Shown in pieces: positions 1-12,900 of a DNA stretch of 64,000 bases. Each line of letters starts with the position of its first letter. Position 1 is the first letter of the stretch. The notes under the pieces are model-generated. The model saw only the letters and a program-made list of their open reading frames with translations, made no database searches and was not told where the DNA came from. The position numbers and the translations under genes were made by a program. Source of the stretch: Chrysomallon squamiferum (Eukaryota; Mollusca; Gastropoda; Neomphalida; Peltospiridae); assembly GCA_012295275.1 (NCBI GenBank), contig CM022670.1:23768255-23832254 (forward strand). Reading direction: 5' to 3'.

Positions 1-450
1 CACAGCATCTAGAAATAACACATGAAATATTAATAAAAAGGAATATTATACATACCTTTTATCAAACTACCTCATTCTAAATTATGAATGCTAAAGCTAC
101 AGACCAAGGAAGAATCGGGTAAAGATAAAACTGTTAGAAGTGCTTTTCAGAACAGGATGTAAACTTTTATCTGTTTGATACCACAGACTGGCTCCATGAG
201 AAGCTGTGTACATAAAACACAAATATATATACACACATATCTAAAGAAGTCTAAAATAAAATGTTGGTTTATCTTGGATGAAGAACATAAATATCAAATC
301 TTTATGACAGGACTTATAAAATACATAATCCTCAAAATTTACTGTAGCTATTATAAATCAAATGTTAAAATAAACTTACAAAAAAAAAAAAAAAAAAAAA
401 AGAAACCTTAAAATATATGTTAAAAATTAAAGATAAATGTTAAAATGAAC

Positions 451-481
<31 letters not shown>

Positions 482-1729
482 TTAAAAAGAAAATTTAAGA
501 TAAATGTTAAAAAATAAGCATTAAAATAAAAGTTAAAAATAAACATCATCAGCATTAAATACACATATATTTGTAAAGTGATGTGTTTATGATGTGGATG
601 TTTACAAGCTGGTTAGTTAAGAGCTGATATTCTTATGCTAAACATGTTGAAAACTGAACACTGAAAGACATCTGTAACTGATTTGTAGACATGATGGCTG
701 TCCTGCTTTGTTGCTGTCCCTCTGAGACGACTTGATTTAATTTGGTCAGAACCACTGCTTCCCAGACAAATATCGAACAACAGCCCATATTACTTTGGAT
801 TCACAGGATGCGATTTTGAAACTCCCTTATGATACAAAGTTTATTGAATGATGTCTGATCTGTGCTGAATGTCACTACATCATATGTTGCAGTAATAACT
901 GGAAAAATCTTTAACAATGTGCTGACAATGTGCATAAGTCTGGAGAGAGTTCCGTGTTTAATGGGGATATCAGTTCAGTTTTCAAGTCATTAATTTCTGT
1001 GTTTCGTAATACTTACCACGTTTTTTAAAACATTTCAGATTTCCCCAGTGGTGACCAAAAAACTTTATCATTCATGTTAGATAAAATAATAAACACATAG
1101 ACATATTTATATCAAAAATAGAAAACTCTAAAATATTTGAAAAAATATTTTAAATTCTTTAGAAAAGTGTGTTCATGGAGCACACACACGCACGCACGCA
1201 CGCACGCACACATATCCTAGGTTAGAGCAAGACGGTCATATTGTCATTTTTGCTTAACATAAACACAAAACAAGCTTTCCATAATGTGATATTTGTACAA
1301 GTGTTTAATTAGGGTTTCAAAATTACACAACTATTCATGATCATTTCACATCTCTAGTTCTTCTATTCATTAGCTGACCACAAAATCATATACATCATTT
1401 TGTAACACAAAAATCATAGATTTGAAAAATCATAAGTAGAGATAAGTTGTTATGAAATAAATTTTAAGAATGATATTTTCAAAATGTGTCCTAATTATCT
1501 TTACCAATATTAAAATAATAGTTTGTAATAGTTTATTTTTTCCTCGAATATAATTATATAAAACATAAACAAAATCAGATTAAATAACTACTATGAATCA
1601 TAACATTTTTAAAATTAATTTTAAAATAATTTTTGAAAATAAATTTATATACAATCTTTTTCATATTAATCTAGAAAAGAAAATTAAATACCTGCTAAAG
1701 CTCTATTTGATTTAGAGTTAGTAATACTT
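1..1729. other. AT-rich intergenic sequence
   Basis: No gene seen. It holds two poly-A tracts (near 380-400 and 453-479) and the CGCA microsatellite. The stretch 590-1010 is somewhat less repetitive but shows no open frame of note. Confidence 0.6.
1181..1211. repeat. CA/CGCA microsatellite
   Basis: (CA)n passing into (CGCA)n; alternating purine-pyrimidine. Confidence 0.9.
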
Positions 1730-2700
1730 CTCAAATAATTAATTTGATTAATAATACCTCTGTCATTTTTCTATGACCCACTTTACTTATAAATATTTTC
1801 TTATAATTTTTATGGTCAATATAGGTGATTAATAACTCATCATATCTTTAACTGCAAACATAAATATAAATTAATTAAATTAATGCAATTACATAATTAA
1901 TAGTAATACATTTAGACTAAAAACACAATTTTTTTTTTTTTTTTTTTTTGTAATTATGGTGATCTTTTCATGTAATATTTTATAGTGTGTAGTTATAAGC
2001 AAATAAATATTTTTCTTTATGTAGTTAGTATATTTAATTAATGTAATTAATGAATTGCAACATTTCGAACTATAAATTACAATGTGTGTGTGTGTATGTA
2101 TATATTTGTGTGTGTGTGTATGTGTGCGTGCGAAGCTTGAACTATTATGAGGCCTCTTCATTGCAAGCTTGAAAATTTTTAAATATGTTAGGCCTCTTCA
2201 TTGTAATTCAGCATTCTAGCCTTTGCAGAATACAACTGATATCTTAAGACAAGTAACCTATTACATCTCTATGTATCTATAGCTATATCTATCTATGTTT
2301 ATAATTATGGGTGTGTGTGTGTGTGTATGTGTGTGTGTACATACACATACAATTATACATCTTCTTTTATTTAAATGATTCTCATGTTTAAACATGTATA
2401 TATTTTTTTTAGCATTGTTAGAATATCTTAATAGTTGGTCTTTTTATTTAATGTCATTAATGACTCACCACATTTTACACTATAAATACAAATATTTAGT
2501 CCTGACAGCTTGTGATTATAATGTTTTATAATGTAATTAATAAAACCTTTATAAAGATATTTTACTCTTTCAAAAAACCACTCTACCAGTGTGTGTAATT
2601 AATAACTAATGACATTTTAAAGTATAAATAGTTTTCCTAACATGAAATAAATAATAAGGGAGTTTTATTATGTAATTAATAATCTATAAATATATAAATA
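1730..2700. repeat. Degenerate reiteration of a TAATTAAT...CATTTTA...TATAAATA motif
   Basis: Near 1748, 1828, 2041, 2451, 2598 and 2667 the same order recurs: an ATTAAT core, ACT or a similar triplet, ACATTTTA or ATTTTT, then TATAAATA within about 40 bases. Spacing varies from 70 to 400 bases. It may be a decayed tandem array; AT-rich bias could explain part of it. TG microsatellites sit at 2083-2132 and 2310-2339. Confidence 0.35.
2131..2203. repeat. ~40-bp tandem duplication
   Basis: AGCTTGAA followed by AGGCCTCTTCATTG occurs twice (second parts at 2150-2163 and 2190-2203) with a 40-base period. Confidence 0.7.
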
Positions 2701-5700
2701 ATTTTTCAGAAAAAAACACCAAATAATTTTCCTTTGTACCATGTTGTCTTAATGATTTAGGTAGCATTATTCAACCTGCAGTATCCATCCTATTATCATC
2801 TGAGACCTTGTCAGATGAAATTAATTCTCATTTGGTTTCATGCTGGCGTAGACATGAAAGTAATTTCTTTTGATGATGTGTATGCATGTATGTATAGTAT
2901 TTCTCTTCACACACAATGTGGCATGTTTGGAAAAATCTTGTTATTTTTGTGACAACCATTTGATTGCTTCCTGATCAGTATATCAGTCACAGAATTTTTT
3001 TTTTTATTTTTTTTTTTTTTTTGTCTTATTGATTTGCCTGAGAAAGAAGATAATTAAATTTTTAATTCCTAATTGTTTTGTTAGTTTCAGAGTTAATGAG
3101 GATGTGATGGAAAAAAAATCAAATGTATTAATACCACGTTGTTCTTGTATTAAATATTTTATTTTTTTGTTAATCCTATGCTCTTTTTCGTAGTATCGTT
3201 CTTTTTTCTAGTTTTGCATCTTTTTCATAGTTTTGAGTTCATTTCCATCATTGTGCTCTTTATCTCATTTTTTTTCAGTGTTTTTTTTTTTGTGGGAGTT
3301 GAAGTTCAAAGTTCTTTTTCTTAGTTCTGTTAACATTTTCCCTTTTTTTCTTCTTTTTTTTCCACATTTTACTGTTCATTTTCATACTTCTTTAATAATT
3401 TCCATGGTTTTATGGATTTCTTCTTATTCCTTCCTTATTCTTTTTCTTCTTTAAGTTTTCTTTTTCTTATTCATATAAATGTTTATTAGAAAAGATTCAT
3501 ATATTTCTTAAATAATAACAATTCAAGAAAAGAAAAGCCATTGTACTAATGTTATAAATCACCTATTGAAATATATTTTACCATAGATATGATATAAGCA
3601 TATTCCTCTTAGGGAAACACAGGTTGGAATAAGAAATAGCTCAAAAGATGCCTTAAGAAAGGCTAACCATCCTTTCCAGTATTCTTCAAAGCAGTGCTCT
3701 GAAAACCAAGCTACAGCCAGATCTGAAACATTTTATTACCCAGCTTTTCTCAAAATGATGCATTAATGTCAGCATTAAATAATACATATTCTTGTAATAC
3801 AGACATTTTCACAATCATCATTTAAAAAAAACATATGTTATGAAGATGCTGTTGGATATCTTGGCTTTCTTTATGTTGCAGGATGTTAATAGATTTTGTA
3901 TATTTTTCCTGTGTTTGACATCTTAAACATTATTCTTTTGTATCTGCCCACCCACTTATAATTAGTCAGATGCGAATAAACCACAGCATCATAATATTTT
4001 TACAGTTTATCTGTTTGGTTTACATCTGTAATAAGTATCCATGAAAGGCACTGTCAGACTTGGTAAACAGTTGTAAACAGCCGTGAATGCTGAACAAACA
4101 AGAAAAAACCAATTCACACTATAGCCAAATCCCTTTTGGAATTGTCATCTAGACTGCAAGTTTTTGCTCTCAAAAAACAAAATAAGTAATTATAAGAACT
4201 TGAGAGAAAAGAATAACCCTCACAGTTTCAGATCTCAGGTTGGTATTGCAGGTAAAAAACTGTTTCATTGCAGGACACATTTTATGTGTTTGTTTGTGTT
4301 TGTTTCCATGAGGTAATCGTGCTCAATTGTTGCAGGTGCAATAACACATGTGCCAGTCATGAACCATAAATACTGAAAATCGTAGACTCACACGAAGACT
4401 GGAGAGATTTTTTTTCAGATTTACCAAAAATCTGCTGCTGCAGAAGACATCGCCACTGTCAGTGTGGAAGTGTTTTAGACGATGCTGTTGTTTCTCATCT
4501 TATTAATTTTTCGTCTTTTCTCACTGAGGTGTTGTTAAAATGATTTTTCTCTCTTTTTAAGTATCTTTCTCTCCTTGTGACTTCTTTGTTTCTGTCTTTC
4601 AAACTGTCTTTTACTTTCATTGAAATACAAAAGTTCGATTTAAAAAAAATAAAAAATAAAAATAACCCAGTTCTGAAATAAATGCATCTTATTATTATTA
4701 TAGTTGATACATTATTCATTACTATATAATTCTTGTTAAATTTAAGACAACGTTTGAATATTCTTAAAGTGATTAAAAAAAAGAAAAGAAGCTACCCATT
4801 AAAAATAAACATCCTATCAGCCATTTTTTGTCCTGCCACTTTTTTTAAAATTCCACATAAAAATATCTTGCTTTTATCACCATCTCACTTTTTTCTTTCT
4901 TTCTTTAAAAATTAAACATTCCTTGAGATACTTCAAAAATGGTTTCTAATTTCCATGTATTTTTTTTATAAGAAATTATTATCTTAGAAATTTTAGCAAA
5001 ATAAAAAACTTCTTTACTTGCTTTATTAGCTAAAACTTTTTAATATTTATTTATTAATTAATTTATATATTTATTAATTATTTATTTATATATTTAATTA
5101 TTTAATTGTTTATTTATATATTTAATTATTTAATTATTTATTTATATATTTAATTATTTATTTGTTTATTTATCTATTTATTATTTTAAATTTATATATA
5201 TATATATTATGACAAGAGATAGTTTTCACATATATCGACAAACAGTTTTATGTTAAACAGATATCCTAACACTATGTGATGTTTTACACACTTACTTGCC
5301 TATAAACATGTGTTTATGATAAACTTTTGAGGCTGTCAACATGTTTATTAGTTCAATTTGTAAAACATTTTACCAAGAAAAATATTCAAATGTCTAGATT
5401 TCTTATCCAAATATTATTTAATGTGTTCTGATTGGTTATCTTTGCTGTTATAGTCTTGTTACCAAGGAGACACATTCCTTAAAAAGAAAATCAGAATTTT
5501 GCTTAACATTAAGAAAAAAAATGTTTTCAGTCTTTTTTTAATATTTACCAGAACTGACATCTATTATCAGATTAATGTGAAATTTGATATGTTATTTTAT
5601 CAAAAGAAAATAAACCAAAGATTCTTAGAAGCTGAAAACATTTCTGAATTGTTGTGCACACAGATCTAATTCTGAAATTTTATCTTGATGTGTCATTTAT

Positions 5701-7380
5701 GTTTTCAAATGGAAAATGTTGTTTTGGTAATTATACACAGACAGACATATAAATAAACACACACACACACACACACAAACACACTGATGTATTATATACA
5801 TTGACATAAAAATGTATTTAAATTATAAAAAATATGAGTAATGTGCACTAACTCATTTATATATATTTGAGAAATAACAAATAAAATAGACTTTTATAGC
5901 TTTTACATTAAACTTTTGATACATTAAAATATATATATATATATTTTTGCAACAAATTCAACACATTTACAGCACACAACCTAATTATACACACATTATC
6001 AGGGCATTTATAGTATTATGTTATTGTCAAAATTACTTTTTGAAATACATACATGCATTTTGTATTCAGACTGCACTGATGTATTGGCAAGGGTAAATAC
6101 ATTTTATTTTAAATTGTATGCATATGTAAAACTTAGACATATTATGTAGATGACTAAAACAAAAAGGTACTAGTACTTCTGAAGACCAGTTTACTACAAT
6201 GGCCTACACTAATCTACTAGATTTACTAGTCATTCCCATTGTCAGTTCAATCTGTATCATGAAAACTTGTAAAGAAAGTGCTTAAGCAGAACGTCAAGTG
6301 AATGTCGCTGTTTTGCAGTCTTCATATTGACTGGGCAATAATCACCGCAGATTCTTGACCTCACAATTAATTTGCGACCCCCTAGCTCTGTAGCGCCAGC
6401 ATCAGAAATGATGAATATAGTCAACTGCAGACAGTTCCTAACATCTAACATCCCAAAGAGATTACTGTACTGTTCCCATTTAATATGTCACTTATAGCTA
6501 TATAGCATTAGTTGAGAGCCACAGAAAATTGATTAATTTTCCTCACAAGAAAGCAATCACAACACAGGCAGCAACATCCAATTCTGGTGAGCAAATTCAA
6601 AGATTATGTGGTAAGACAAACTGAATGCTGGTTCGCTAATAAAGATGTCCTTATTGATAGTGCTGGATAGACAGAAGCCAGTCCAGGTATATCAGTTTTA
6701 AATTGGTTTACGCGATTGATATGATTTTAGAATTCACTTCCAAATGATGGGTTGTTTAATAAATCTTTCAAAGTTATTTGGAAAGTTAAAACTTTATTAA
6801 TTAACTTGATTTGCTTTGAATTCTCTACATGTGGAGGGATTTTTAAATTTTTTTCTATCTTTAATAATTATTAACTGACGTTATTTGAAATTTCACTTTT
6901 GTCTGCATAATTACCTTTTTTGTGGGTGAAAACTCTTTTGTAATTTAATGACTGCCAGATAAGTGGATATTACTATTAACAGTTATTAAATTTAAACCAT
7001 TAATAAAAAAAATAAAAAATCTCAAATAATGAAGCCTTTTTTTTATTCATTTTCTTTTTTTGTTAAAATATTATGTGTGGTTTATTAATTTTCATGTTTT
7101 TAAAAAAAAATAATAATAAAAATTCTTTTTTTTAAATATTGATTCTATTTGATGAGTAGCAACTAATTTAGTTCTGATGGAATTTTGAAGTATTACAGAA
7201 ATGTAATTTAGTGTGTGCAAATGCTGCTTTGCATTGGCCGAACTGAAAAAACACCTAAAAATAAACCAGTAATCTTTTTGGCACATCAGCGATAAAGAAA
7301 TAATCCTTGCGTACAATGAAAAAGATTTATTTTGAAAAATGAAATCGTAGGGGTTTTATTAAAGGCTGTTTGCGTGTAAT
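2701..7380. other. Intergenic, no gene recognised
   Basis: T-rich stretches (2990-3480), the AT minisatellite at 5040-5200 and a CA run at 5757-5784. A slightly denser segment at 6,240-6,660 has a short minus-strand open frame but no recognisable domain. Confidence 0.55.
5040..5200. repeat. AT-only minisatellite
   Basis: About four to five imperfect copies of a roughly 30-bp unit built from TTTATTTATATATTTAATTA. No coding potential. Confidence 0.75.
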
Positions 7381-7401
7381 AATGAGTTGCCTTTGATTTC
7401 A

Positions 7402-7475
7402 GGATTACAGTTACATTTTGTCTGTTGACAGCCTCATTACAGTCGTCAGTTCCTGAATGCCAGCAGCTCGTACAA
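7402..7475 (+). other. Exon-like 74-nt segment (weak)
   Basis: Flanked on the left by CTTTGATTTCAG and on the right by a strong donor CAA|GTAAGT at 7476. One frame is open throughout, containing TASLQSSVPECQQLVQ. It could be a small coding exon of an unseen gene, a non-coding first exon of the downstream gene, or chance. Confidence 0.2.
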
Positions 7476-7551
7476 GTAAGTTGTTTTAACATACATTTAT
7501 TCTGTGGGTGAGTGAGTGTATGTGTGTGTGCGTGCACGTGTGTGTGTGTGC

Positions 7552-10160
7552 ATCTGTATTTATTCTGGTTATTTCCTATACATTTAGTAAAGAATTTTGT
7601 TTATTTACTTCTGTTCAGTACTCTGCTCTTCTGCTGTTTTATTTAGTTTTGTTATTTCATATAATTAGTTTCATGCAATGATGCTGTTATTTAATTTAAT
7701 TCATTTGATAGTTTTGTTTACAGATTCTGTGTTGACTTTTTTTTTTTTTTTTTGTATAAAATTAATCTGTGGTTTTTCAACATTTAACCTCAAAAGAACT
7801 TGCATTTGTAATCTTGTCGTTTGTTTTTCCTGTCATTTGTATTATCAACAAAAACATTAAATAAATTGGAATTTATTTTATTATTTAAATTTTTAGAAAG
7901 AAACTGCAATTGGGTGGTTATTACTTCTTGAAATTAAATACTTGTTTATTTACTTCATGGAACATGGTAATTTGTAATTTGTAATATATTAAAATTGAAT
8001 TTTCATCATCTATTTTTTTTTTAAATCTAAATTTTACATTTTTCTTAATTATTGTTTGTGTAAAACAAGTGCCAGCATACATACATACATGCAACAGAAC
8101 CATACACTCACACATACACAAAACCATGAAATATGCACAAGGAGATATATAACACACGATCATATAAATACAATAAAAATACAATATATACATACATACA
8201 GGGTGAAGTGAAAGTAAAGGTCAATATTATTTATTTGCTTTTACTTAACAATATTGAAAGAACAAATTTGCAGTATTGTTTCATCAAAGTAAATCAGTTA
8301 CAAGTAGTTTTAAAAAAATTATATAATTTATCACTAGAAAATATACAGAAAGTTCTATAAATAATAAAAACAGAAATAAACCTGCAACCTGTACATACAC
8401 TATCATGACATTATTCCAAACACCATTTCCATATGTCTTTATTATTTTATTTGTGTTACGCACTAGTTGCAAGTGCAGTTGTGGTTGTTCACAAGGCACC
8501 TGCATTTCACTTTATTTTTTTATATATATTCCTCCAAAAACATTCTGTGGCCAGGTCTCATTTTCTCAATACACTGTTACTGTGTTTGGCAATCAGTTTT
8601 TTGTTTGTTTGTTTTTACATTGTTTCTCATATTCTCTCAAATTTCAATTTTACAAAAGGTAAAATGTCTTTTGGCCATGAGTTCATTTACACTGAACAAG
8701 ATGATTATAACAAATAATTTGATACTGGCTTCACAGCTCTGACAGCTTCCTAGTGTTAAAAGTGTTCAGATAGCCTGTTTGTTTATTTATGGTAATCAGT
8801 TCATCATGGTGGTTTGTTGCCTTTGTATTCATAAAATATGGCAAAGAAGATTGACAAATTTGTGGATTCTAACATCATTATTGTCGGTGCGGATAGCTTT
8901 ATTATCAGTTGCCAAAAATCAATTTCACACAGGCTGGCATAAACAGACTTCACTGGAACCAACGTTGTGAAGACTGAAATATTTTGTGATCACCGAGTTT
9001 ACACCAACCAGCTTCGTTTCAGCTTAGATTCCAATGCAGAGCAAGAAATTTTATTGAATAGATCAATTTTTGCTGATTTCGTCGTAACTACTGAAGCATT
9101 CATTTTTTTATTTTTACATCATTTTTATATTTTTTACTGTTTTTCCAAGCTTTTGAAGTTTAAAGTAAAAATGTTGGTGTAATTTGAAACGTGATGGTTA
9201 ATGATCCAGACGTTAATTGAAGAATTAATGCAAGATTTAATTTAATGTTACATCTGACTGACTTCAGAAACGTAAATTTGTGTGCATGTAAGTCTGTGTT
9301 GTGTGTGTGTTACGTATGTTTTGTGGTGTGTCATGTTTTTGTGTTTTTATTTTTGAGAACACACACAGTGTGTGATGACATGAATCATCACAGATGTCTG
9401 TTAACAGTTGTTAGTCCGAAGACAGATATTTAACATTTTGCACTTGTTGCCACCCACAGTGAATTTTGGGCAGTTATGCAATCATGACAGACATCTGTTG
9501 ACAGTTGTTTGTCCCCAAAGACAGATATTTAACATTTTGAACTGGTTACCACACACAGTGAATATGGGGTAATGATGCACTTTTTCTTTCTTCATATTAA
9601 ATTTTAAAGAAACAGTTTCCAAATTCCTGCAATATTTGATATTTAAAATAAAACATAAATATGTTTTATTTTGATGATTGTGTTATTTTTTTTTTTTTTT
9701 TTTTGAACTATGTAATTATATCAGCTCATTTTAAGAAAACTGTTTAATTATTTTTGTTGCAGTTTGACAGTATCATAATGGACAATGAGTTTTCACTCAT
9801 TTGTTTTTAAACCATAGAGTCCTGCTTTAAATATAGAAAATGGAAAATGATAAGATGAAATTTTCTCTATATAGGCTACATAGAATAGAATTTTATGAAA
9901 ATATTTAAATCATATTTGTATTTATATTTTAACTTTATTCAAAATTCTTACTGACAACTGTGTTTATTTGTTTACATTTCTTTTAACAGCTGAATGCAAA
10001 CTGAAGGTTAGAGTGTTAAATTAAAAACTGGCAAAGCATTGGGCAAAGTCTGTTCTCTATAATCAGACTCAAAAACATGGGATTTTTTTGTTAATTATTG
10101 CAGCCCATGTTTTGATTTTGATGTTAATGATAAATGATTATTTCCTGTGATAATATCAGT
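7552..10160. other. Intergenic, no gene recognised
   Basis: AT-rich with poly-T runs and short CATA repeats near 8,075 and 8,190. Contains the tandem pair at 9384-9579. No supported coding frame. Confidence 0.5.
9384..9579. repeat. Two tandem copies of a ~97-bp unit
   Basis: Unit A (9384-9480) and unit B (9481-9579) share ACAGATATTTAACATTTTG and CACAGTGAAT and end at TGATGCA or TTATGCA. They differ by substitutions and two extra bases. A tandem duplication with moderate divergence. Confidence 0.85.
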
Positions 10161-10167
10161 TCTCCGT

Positions 10168-10295
10168 CATGCACATTTGTCAAACATATCCATTCTTGTC
10201 ACAGAAATTCATAACATTATACACAGTAGACTCTAAGCTGTATTTTTTACTCTGACTTAATTCATTAACTAAGGTATTCTCTGTCTGTGATAAAT
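10168..10295. repeat. 128-bp direct repeat, copy 1
   Basis: The segment recurs at 11065-11192 with one mismatch by eye, 897 bp downstream. It begins CATGCACATTTGTC and ends CTGTGATAAAT. The enclosed 769 bp include a more complex part (10,300-10,720). It could be a local duplication or terminal repeats of a small element, but the ends are not TG...CA and no primer site was recognised. Confidence 0.85.
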
Positions 10296-10299
10296 CTCT

Positions 10300-10720
10300 A
10301 AGTCAGCAGCTGGTCTCTGGTGAGTAGCGGTTGGTAACCAAGCAGTCCTCCTTCTTTATTCCAATTCCGAGAGTGGAAGTCTGCCACCAGAGTCATACAT
10401 CATAACACCCACAGCTCTGACACGCCGTTATTTATTACTTAATCCGGTCTTTTGAGAAACTGTAAAACCAGCGAAGCTTGCTCGTTCAAATTTCATGGCT
10501 TTCTAGACACTGATGGCCCAATAGGATGACCGAGGGTCTCGATAAACATTTGGATTTTAGCCTCTAGATTTTAGTTTTGTCACTTTGGAAACCACTTCAA
10601 CAAGCAAGTTCAATTTTTCATCCAAGACAGGTCCATAGTGCGACTAGGAATCGGTTCTCTAGATAACAGTTCTGGCACCTGAGATCTTGTTGCCTGTAAC
10701 CTTTCACAGCAACTTTACAC
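10300..10720. other. More complex, GC-richer island between the 128-bp repeats
   Basis: This stretch lacks microsatellites and is visibly less AT-rich than its surroundings. No open frame stands out. It may be transposon interior, given the flanking direct repeats, or non-coding functional DNA. Confidence 0.35.
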
Positions 10721-11064
10721 TGATTGTTGTTGTTGTTGTTCAGTGGATGAACAAAAACATGTATTATTCTTGATTTCTCTGCCTTTGTAATGCTATGGTG
10801 TACCTGGTCTTAAAATAGATGAACAAAGTGTGTAACATCTGCAAAGCTGATTTCTGCTGCTTTCGTTTGAGCAGATATAAATTTACTGTCTAAACGACAG
10901 TTCTGATATATAAATGATAAATGCATTATGTCATAAACTGTTTGCTGCAAATCCTGTTAATATATCAGTTTGCTCATTAAGATAAAAAAAAAATAAATTT
11001 ATTCTGTGAAGTGAGATCAGAGTTCACATTAAGATAAATTTCTGAAACTACACATGTAAGTTTA

Positions 11065-11192
11065 CATGCACATTTGTCAAACATATCCATTCTTGTCACA
11101 GAAATTCATAACATTATACACAGTAGACTCTAAGCTGTATTTTTTACTCTGACTTAATTCATTAACTAACGTATTCTCTGTCTGTGATAAAT
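11065..11192. repeat. 128-bp direct repeat, copy 2
   Basis: Second copy of 10168-10295; the one difference is AAGG to AACG near the 3' end. Similarity stops abruptly at both ends, so the copies are recent compared with the surrounding decayed sequence. Confidence 0.85.
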
Positions 11193-12119
11193 TCAATATT
11201 GAATAGAGATGCCTTAGTTAAAATGACATGTTTAAAGTTCAGTATGTATTTAAAATTTTGCTTGACATCTTTCCAAACACAAAATTAAGTGTTGCTGCTC
11301 ATTTCTCACATTTTATTTTATTTTATTTTATTTTATTTAAGTTTTTGTTCTTTATTTAGTAAAAAGAGCCATAAAAAAACAAAAACTGTTAGTTTATTCA
11401 GAAGCAGTCATAAAAAGTTATACACTAATAATTCTGTTGGATCATTTTGTTTTCTCTTTCACCGAAGTTTTGAATTTATTTTTCTTTCCTTGGTGTTTTC
11501 TATTTGTCTTTTTTCTTTCTTTCTTTCTTCCTGAAATTTTGTTTTGTTAATTTTCATCCAACCTTTCTCAGTAATCTTATTTGCCATTTTTTTTCATTCA
11601 GTTTTCTGCTTTTAATCTGGATGTAATGCACTAATCATCCAAAAACAACAACTAATTTGAGACGGGCTCCATGTTTATTGTTAAGATGAAATAGATGCCT
11701 GAGAAAATTAACAGCACAATCTGATAAATGTTTCATGAGAAAAGACTAATTAATTCTGTTTCAAGCAGCAATGGACTTGAAAATGTCCCTGTGGACATGT
11801 TTTTTTTTCTTGTACCCTGGGAAGAATAAATAAATAATAAAAAAATATTTTTCATTTTGAATGACATTTTCATCATGGCCTTTGTTTTCTATATTTGTCA
11901 TATTCTGGATTGATTTAGAAAATAACTAAAATAATTTTTTTTCATTGTTGCAAGTATGCGTTTAGTGGAAAAGTCGCAGCTCATTTCTGTCTGTAGACAG
12001 TCTGGCATAAAATTGAAGCACTTCACTGCTGGTACAAAATGTCTCTGTGTGTGCCATGTTGTCTCATTCTGTGAAACTGTGACAAGTACATAAAAGCCTT
12101 TTGGCTCCTTTAAACTGAT
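11193..12119. other. Intergenic, no gene recognised
   Basis: Contains a TTTTA pentanucleotide run (11311-11338) and TTTC repeats (11515-11530). Nothing else supported. Confidence 0.5.
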
Positions 12120-12540
12120 CAATGGCCTCTACCGCTCTGTGGATCAGACCCATATGGCAAATTGCACGGAGAATTTCAAAGAAATGTGGACGGTCACAGT
12201 GTGATGGCGGCCATCCCTTAGTGTAATGGAATTTTGTTGATTGTCAGCATTGTTTTCCTTGCTCAGAGTTATCCCGGGAAAGGCAGAATGCTGATAACAT
12301 AAATAAGTCTTTTATTCTCAATCAATCTCAGCGGCAGACCAGGGACAGTTGGAAATGCAATTCTGAGGCCAAATTACAGCTGAGTTTTTCAGCGAGACTT
12401 CACGCCAGCTTCATTTTGTGCCAATAGGATGAAGTGTTTTAATAATGCAGTATGAAGAGTGACTGATTTGTATTGCCAGATTTGCCGGGCCTAAGCTTTA
12501 TGGTAACCAGTCAATAACAGATGTCATCAAGGGACATGCT
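12120..12540. promoter_or_regulatory. Candidate conserved non-coding island
   Basis: About 420 bases with balanced composition and no simple repeats, in a region otherwise AT-rich. Stop codons occur in all frames except short runs. It includes a p53-family-like half site GGACATGCTC just beyond the island at 12533-12542. Function is inferred only from composition. Confidence 0.3.
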
Positions 12541-12864
12541 CGTGTGGCGAAAGGACTATATCTTCCATGTTCAGCGGCTGATGGCAGGATTAGCTGTTTC
12601 TCTCCATTTTACATCTTGTTTAAAGCAGACTGTAAACCCTTTTCACATGTTCTCCATATATGTCATAGACAGAAGAAAAAAACCCACACAACTAACAGCA
12701 AATAAAACTGAAGAAAATCATTTATAGACCTTTTTTATTTTTTTTTTTTTTTTTAACAAGAAAAAAAGAAGGAGAATGAAGCTTTGAAAGTTCATTTTGT
12801 ATTTCATTATTTAAATAATATCAGTAAATTTCTAAAATAAAAGAATTATTTAAATCAGACATGG

Positions 12865-12900
12865 TTACAAATATTCAGATAGTCACAAATATTCAGATAG
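12865..12900. repeat. 18-bp tandem repeat x2
   Basis: TYACAAATATTCAGATAG occurs twice head to tail with one mismatch. Confidence 0.8.

Noticed and set aside
10168-11192. Idea of a terminal-repeat retrotransposon in miniature
   Set aside because: The repeat ends are not TG...CA and no primer-binding or polypurine site is apparent, so only the direct repeats are claimed.
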